Source of the DNA: Campylobacter vulpis
Lineage (GTDB): Bacteria > Campylobacterota > Campylobacteria > Campylobacterales > Campylobacteraceae
DNA: 64,000 nucleotides
NCBI RefSeq assembly: GCF_014217995.1
Contig: NZ_CP041617.1
Location: 1,240,001-1,304,000, forward strand
Direction of reading: 5' to 3'
In this document: positions 60,142 to 64,000 of the stretch, one piece after another
Numbering within the stretch: position 1 is the first letter of the stretch
Layout of the letters: every line of letters begins with the position of its first letter
Program-made: the position numbers and the translations under genes
The notes under the pieces: model-generated
The model's input: the letters and a program-made list of their open reading frames with translations, nothing else
What the model was told of the DNA's origin: nothing
Databases searched by the model: none

Positions 60142-60923
60142 AAGCTCACACCCCAACATTTTCTTAAATACCCACTTAAAGCCAAAAGCGGTAAAATAAG
60201 AATAAGTAAAGCCAAAAGCGGATAAAGAACAAGCCACCAAGCTCCTATAAAAACAGCCTTTGAAGCTTCGTTTAAAATATTTCCTAAACTAGCAATTTCA
60301 AAACCAAGCCCTAGTCCAAAAAAACTCAAAGTTGCCTCTGTGCTAATAGCATGCACAATATTAAGCACAAAAAGCACGGCTAAAAGTGAAAAACAAGGGG
60401 GTAATAAATCCCTAAAAAACGCTTTAATTTTCGTGCTTCCAAGCACTAAAGCTGCTTGATAGAATTCCAAATTTTCAAGCCTTTTTAATTCACTCGCAAA
60501 AAGTTTCGCCACAAAACTCCAATGTGTCAAAGCTATCATTAAAATCATACTCAAATTATTTCCTTCTATAAAACCTGAAAAAAACATCATCAAAAGCAAA
60601 AAAGGCAGAGCCAAAAACATATCAAGCAAACGCATAAAAAAGGTATAAAAAAATAATCTTGCCACAAAGACATAAAGAAGTGCCAAAACTAAGGTCAAAA
60701 AAGAGCTTAATAAGCCTATAAAAAAAGAGGTTTTAAGGGCGTAAAGTATGCGTGTAAATAAATCTCTACCCAACATATCTGTGCCTAAAATGTGCTCTAA
60801 ATTTGGAGCAAAAAGAAGTTTGGTAACATCGCCAAAATTTGGATCATAAGAGCTAAATAAGGGTGCAAAAAAAGCCAGAAAAAGTGTTAAAAATAAGGGG
60901 CTTAAAAGATACAAAATTTTCAA
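60138..60923 (-). CDS. nikX: ABC transporter permease, NikX-like
   Basis: 261 residues, about six helices. HILGTDMLGRDLFTRILY is the N-terminal signature of DppC/NikC permeases and the EAA-type loop (around LVLGSTKIKAFFRDLLPP) contacts the ATPase. Overlaps both neighbours by 4 bases. Confidence 0.86.
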   Translation of the reverse strand: MKILYLLSPLFLTLFLAFFAPLFSSYDPNFGDVTKLLFAPNLEHILGTDMLGRDLFTRILYALKTSFFIGLLSSFLTLVLALLYVFVARLFFYTFFMRLLDMFLALPFLLLMMFFSGFIEGNNLSMILMIALTHWSFVAKLFASELKRLENLEFYQAALVLGSTKIKAFFRDLLPPCFSLLAVLFVLNIVHAISTEATLSFFGLGLGFEIASLGNILNEASKAVFIGAWWLVLYPLLALLILILPLLALSGYLRKCWGVSL

Positions 60924-61861
60924 TTTATACCCTTTAAGCGAGGATTAAGAAATAAGCAAATTAAATCTGATAAAAAAGTAAAAAAACCTGCCAACAAAAC
61001 GCTTATGAAAACCAAAGCCAAAACCACAGGATAATCCTTAAAAATAATGCTTTCAATCATCAAATTCCCAAGCCCTCCATAAGCAAAAACACTCTCTACT
61101 ACATAAGCACTCATCATAAAGCTCAATGCACAAGCTCCAAAATATGAAATCACAGGACTTAAGGCGTGTTTAAGTGTAAAGTGTAAAACAATTCTTATTT
61201 GACTAAGTCCTCTAGCATAAGCACTCAAAATAAAGGGCTTTTCGTAACTTTCAAAAAGCGAAGTTTTCGCTACTTGTGTAAAAACGGCTAAATGAGACAT
61301 TACTAAAACACAAACGGGTAAAACTAAATGCTTAATTCGACTTAAAATATCATCTTCAAAGCCTATATCTGCAGTGCCTGAGCTTGGTAAAATTTGCAAA
61401 AATACCGCAAAAAATAAAATAAAAACCAAAGATAAAGCAAAAGAAGGTAAAGCAAAAAAACTCATACTAAGGATATAAATCAACTTTTCTAAAAATGAAT
61501 TTGGATAAAGCAAACACAAAATTCCAAGCCACAAAGAAGAAAAGAATAAAATCAAAAGGGCAACAAAACTCAAAATAAGAGTATTGAAAAAACGCTCATT
61601 AAGCAAAGAAAAAATCTCCTCGCCGTAAATTAAAGACACACCAAAATCCCCTCTTAAAGCCTTAAAAAGCCAAGAGCCATATTGCTTCAACAAAGGCTCA
61701 TCTAAACCAAAGCTTTTTTCAAGCCTCCCTTTCGCCTCTAAACTTACGGCATTTGTGCCTTTTGCATAAGCTATGCTGCCCTTGCTAAAATGCAGCATAC
61801 TAAAGCATAAAAAAGTGCTAAAAAAGGCGATAAATATCACAAAAATGAGGCGTTTAAACAC
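60920..61861 (-). CDS. nikY: ABC transporter permease, NikY-like
   Basis: 313 residues, DppB/NikB type: N-terminal helix, LEKSFGLDEPLLKQYGSWL, and the loop YARGLSQIRIVLHFTLKHAL that couples to the ATPase. Shares one base with the binding-protein gene upstream. Confidence 0.86.
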   Translation of the reverse strand: MFKRLIFVIFIAFFSTFLCFSMLHFSKGSIAYAKGTNAVSLEAKGRLEKSFGLDEPLLKQYGSWLFKALRGDFGVSLIYGEEIFSLLNERFFNTLILSFVALLILFFSSLWLGILCLLYPNSFLEKLIYILSMSFFALPSFALSLVFILFFAVFLQILPSSGTADIGFEDDILSRIKHLVLPVCVLVMSHLAVFTQVAKTSLFESYEKPFILSAYARGLSQIRIVLHFTLKHALSPVISYFGACALSFMMSAYVVESVFAYGGLGNLMIESIIFKDYPVVLALVFISVLLAGFFTFLSDLICLFLNPRLKGIN

Positions 61862-63393
61862 TAATTTTTACTCCATTCATAAATATTCCAAGTAAAGCCC
61901 ACTCCGTGATGTCCTAAAATTCTAGGCTTAATCCCCTTTAAATTCGCATCATAAACCAAAGCAAAATCTAAATAGCTAAGAAAAATAAAGGGAGGATTTT
62001 CATAAAGTGCATCAATAAATTCGGCATAATGCTTCTTTCTTTCATTTACATCTAGAGAATTTCTTGCTTTTTCTAGAGCTTCATCGGCATTTTTGTCATT
62101 ATAATGCCCAAAATTCCAGCCTGAAGGACTTTTATTTGCATCTTGCGAGCTTTCAAACACTCTATAAGTATGAAAGTCAGGGTCATACGGACTTCCCCAG
62201 CCTATTAAAAAACTATCAACCTTAGAATAATCAAAGCTTCCAGCAGGTTTAGCTACCACCTTAACTTCTATCCCAACTTTCTTAAACTCACTTTGCAAAA
62301 TTCCAGCCAAACTCACGCGTAAGGGGTCATTACTCATCGTATAAATGTCAAAACTTAAAATTTTGCCATTTTTTGCATACAAGCCTTTTTCATTTTTCTT
62401 AAAACCTGCTTTTTGCAAGAGCTCATCAGTTTTTTTCACATCATAAGCATAACTTTTAACTTCCTTAGGTGCTGCCCAAGAATTCTCTAAAGGATGTGAG
62501 GCGATGAAGCCGTATCCGTGTAAGATATTATCAACAATGGCTTGTTTATTAATCGCATAATTAAGAGCTAGGCGGACATTTTTATCTTTTAAAAATTCAT
62601 TTTCTAAATTAAACATCAAAGCCCTATAATCAGCCGATTTCTCTCTTAAAATCTTAAATTTTTTATCTTTCTCAAAGCTTTTTAATAAAGAAGAGTCAAT
62701 CAAAGCCGCATCAATTTTACCATTTTTAAGCTCCGCAGCCACAACATTTGCATCGTTAATATGCCTTAAAATTAACCTTTTACTCTTCACTTTTTCTAAA
62801 TGAAAATTTTCATTTGCGACCAAACTAACATATTCGCCTTTTTTCCATTTTTCAAACTTAAAAGCACCTGTGCCGACTGGATTTTGATTAAATTTACTTG
62901 TATTTAAATTTTCATTTTCAAGCAAATGAGAGGGAAGCATACCCGCACTTAAAGAGTCCAAAAAGCCGACAAAAGGTTGAGAAAGTGTGATTTTAATTTT
63001 ATAAGCTCCCAAAAGCTCTATACTTTTGATATCCTTAAAATTGACATAAATTTCGGTATTATTCTTAGGATTTTTAAAGGCTTCAAGGCTAAATTTGACA
63101 TCTTTAGCACTAAATTTAATCCCATCGTGCCACAAAACATCATCTCTAAGCTCAAACTCATATACCAAGCCGTCCTTACTAATGCTCCAAGATTTTGCCA
63201 AATCAGGCTGGACTTTCATATTTTCATCAAAGCGAATTAAACCCGAAAAAATCAAAGCTATCACAGCATCGTGGTCTTCACTATAAGCGGGGTTGATTTT
63301 CACCGCCTCATTTTCCACAGCTACGATAAGCGTATCTTTTGGACTTGCCCATAAGGCATAAATAAAGCATAAGATTAACGCAATAATTTTCAT
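61861..63393 (-). CDS. nikZ: Periplasmic nickel/peptide-type solute-binding protein, NikZ-like
   Basis: 510 residues: signal peptide (about 1-16) and a DppA/NikA-type fold (LAKSWSISKDGLVYEFELRD, LRDDVLWHDG, KNVRLALNYAINKQAIV). In C. jejuni the orthologous operon Cj1584c-Cj1580c takes up nickel for hydrogenase and is called nikZYXWV (recollection). Nickel is therefore the likely substrate, but the fold also serves peptides. First gene of the operon; AGGAG precedes the ATG. Confidence 0.85.
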   Translation of the reverse strand: MKIIALILCFIYALWASPKDTLIVAVENEAVKINPAYSEDHDAVIALIFSGLIRFDENMKVQPDLAKSWSISKDGLVYEFELRDDVLWHDGIKFSAKDVKFSLEAFKNPKNNTEIYVNFKDIKSIELLGAYKIKITLSQPFVGFLDSLSAGMLPSHLLENENLNTSKFNQNPVGTGAFKFEKWKKGEYVSLVANENFHLEKVKSKRLILRHINDANVVAAELKNGKIDAALIDSSLLKSFEKDKKFKILREKSADYRALMFNLENEFLKDKNVRLALNYAINKQAIVDNILHGYGFIASHPLENSWAAPKEVKSYAYDVKKTDELLQKAGFKKNEKGLYAKNGKILSFDIYTMSNDPLRVSLAGILQSEFKKVGIEVKVVAKPAGSFDYSKVDSFLIGWGSPYDPDFHTYRVFESSQDANKSPSGWNFGHYNDKNADEALEKARNSLDVNERKKHYAEFIDALYENPPFIFLSYLDFALVYDANLKGIKPRILGHHGVGFTWNIYEWSKN

Positions 63394-63420
63394 AAAAACT
63401 CCTTGAAAAAATTTTGTGCG

Positions 63421-63426
63421 ATTATA
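63421..63426 (-). promoter_or_regulatory. Candidate -10 of the nik operon
   Basis: TATAAT on the minus strand 28 bases before the nikZ start. The G8/C8 tract at 63455-63462 lies 28 bases further upstream, just outside the -35 position. Confidence 0.5.
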
Positions 63427-63454
63427 AAATAATTAAAAATTCCTTACAAGCCTA

Positions 63455-63462
63455 GGGGGGGG
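63455..63462 (+). repeat. Intergenic G8 tract between nikZ and dba
   Basis: Eight consecutive G in an otherwise very AT-rich 152-base divergent region. Tracts of 8 or more can vary in length in Campylobacter. It could tune spacing in the nikZ promoter region or upstream of dba. Confidence 0.7.
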
Positions 63463-63510
63463 TTAAATTATAAAAAATTATAAAATTTAATTTTTTCTTA
63501 TGTTTCTTTC

Positions 63511-63518
63511 TATAGAAT
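63511..63518 (+). promoter_or_regulatory. Candidate -10 of dba-dsbI
   Basis: TATAGAAT about 30 bases upstream of dba, preceded by T-rich sequence. Pattern match only; the C. jejuni operon is reported to be iron/Fur regulated, but I did not find a convincing Fur box. Confidence 0.4.
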
Positions 63519-63545
63519 TACGCTTTTTATTTCAAAGGAGACAAA

Positions 63546-63713
63546 ATGGAGTTTTTAGAACTTTTACTCGTTTTAATTGCCCTTATTTTGATTCTAGCAA
63601 AACCAGAAAAAGAGAAACTTGCTTTTGGTTTAGTGATGGTATCTTGGGCTATTATGATTTTTTATTATGTTGGGCACAAGTCCAGTGCATTTTTAACAAC
63701 TATAAATTTATAA
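63546..63713 (+). CDS. dba: Small membrane protein Dba
   Basis: 55 residues: N-terminal hydrophobic helix (MEFLELLLVLIALILIL) and a second one after KPEKEK. AAAGGAG lies 6 bases upstream, which is why this frame is chosen over a longer overlapping frame from 63500. It directly precedes dsbI (10 bases), as in C. jejuni, where Dba translation is coupled to DsbI. Confidence 0.85.
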   Translation: MEFLELLLVLIALILILAKPEKEKLAFGLVMVSWAIMIFYYVGHKSSAFLTTINL

Positions 63714-63723
63714 GGAGGTAAAA

Positions 63724-64000
63724 ATGTGCGAATTAGGTAAAACAAAAAATTTCTACACTCTAATGTGTTTAGCAGGCTTTTTAATCATACTTTTGCCTGT
63801 GGGAATTGCAAATTTAATTTTTGGCTATGTTTTAAAGGATAGTCCTTGCACACTTTGCTGGGGACAAAGAGAGGCGATGATTTTCATCGGCGTTATTGCT
63901 CTTTTTATCGTGCGTTATGGACTTAAGGGTAAGTATTTAGCCGCACTTTTGATTATGACAGCTTTTGGACTTTATCAATCTTTTGCCCATTTTGGTAATC
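63724..64000 (+). CDS. dsbI: Disulphide oxidoreductase DsbI (DsbB family), N-terminal part
   Basis: 92 codons before the window ends. Membrane helices (about 10-32, 55-70 and 75-90) flank the periplasmic loop with the CTLC redox motif (about residue 42), the DsbB-type active site that oxidises periplasmic partners and passes electrons to quinone. AAGGAGG precedes the ATG. Truncated by the window edge. Confidence 0.9.
   Translation, partial: MCELGKTKNFYTLMCLAGFLIILLPVGIANLIFGYVLKDSPCTLCWGQREAMIFIGVIALFIVRYGLKGKYLAALLIMTAFGLYQSFAHFGN

Noticed and set aside
63394-63545. Fur box upstream of dba
   Set aside because: The region is so AT-rich that partial matches are expected by chance, and none was convincing.
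63500-63721. 73-codon frame overlapping dba
   Set aside because: No ribosome binding site, frame shifted against dba, which has a good Shine-Dalgarno, two membrane helices and the expected neighbour dsbI.

Overview
The window comes from an AT-rich epsilonproteobacterium, almost certainly a Campylobacter of the thermotolerant jejuni/upsaliensis/helveticus/lari branch. The evidence is FliW, PflA, CtsT-type pseudopilins, the dba-dsbI pair, a complex I operon in which the NuoE and NuoF positions hold unrelated proteins, a NikZYXWV-type transporter, a DUF2920 gene with a long G tract, and a 23S rRNA gene with an intervening sequence in the helix 45 region. I cannot name the species. Comparisons with C. 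jejuni gene order are from memory.

Layout. 1-7540: the end of rseP, the rpsF-ssb-rpsR operon, a minus-strand run (two pseudopilin-like genes and a linked exported protein, proC, fliW), then bamD and lon. 7600-11700: an accessory-looking block with a GNAT acyltransferase, a DltA-like adenylating ligase, a DUF2920 gene with an in-frame run of 15 G, an acyl-carrier protein, and tRNA-fMet and tRNA-Gln. 11753-17830: ribBA, then a 23S-5S rRNA unit with its own promoter-like element and no 16S gene, a gene-poor stretch, and a frameshifted small exported-protein gene. 17847-28955: an EF-hand protein, coaD, tmk, hisS, speA, hemH (opposite strand), alaS, maf and pbpA. 28998-41964: a Crp/Fnr regulator and a long minus-strand housekeeping run (trxA, yraN, hom, an aminotransferase, a RodZ-like protein, RNA methyltransferases, rpmE, queD, queE, moaA, mqnP/ubiA). 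42024-58638: miaA, pflA and the 14-gene nuo operon (minus). 58752-63393: a five-gene nickel/peptide-type ABC transporter (minus). The right edge holds dba and the start of dsbI on the plus strand.

How the genes work together. The nuo operon and mqnP serve the respiratory chain (menaquinone plus complex I fed by something other than NADH). PflA and FliW belong to flagellar motility. The ligase, carrier protein, GNAT and DUF2920 genes look like a small carrier-protein aminoacyl/acyl-transfer module with on/off switching, most likely acting on a flagellar or surface glycan. In C. jejuni related genes lie in the flagellin glycosylation region; here they sit beside tRNA genes. This block is the best candidate for an under-described system.

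The rRNA locus is the other notable region: 23S and 5S without 16S, a 25-bp processing stem around 23S, and an intervening sequence closed by a 16-bp inverted repeat. I saw no insertion sequences, prophage genes or CRISPR arrays.
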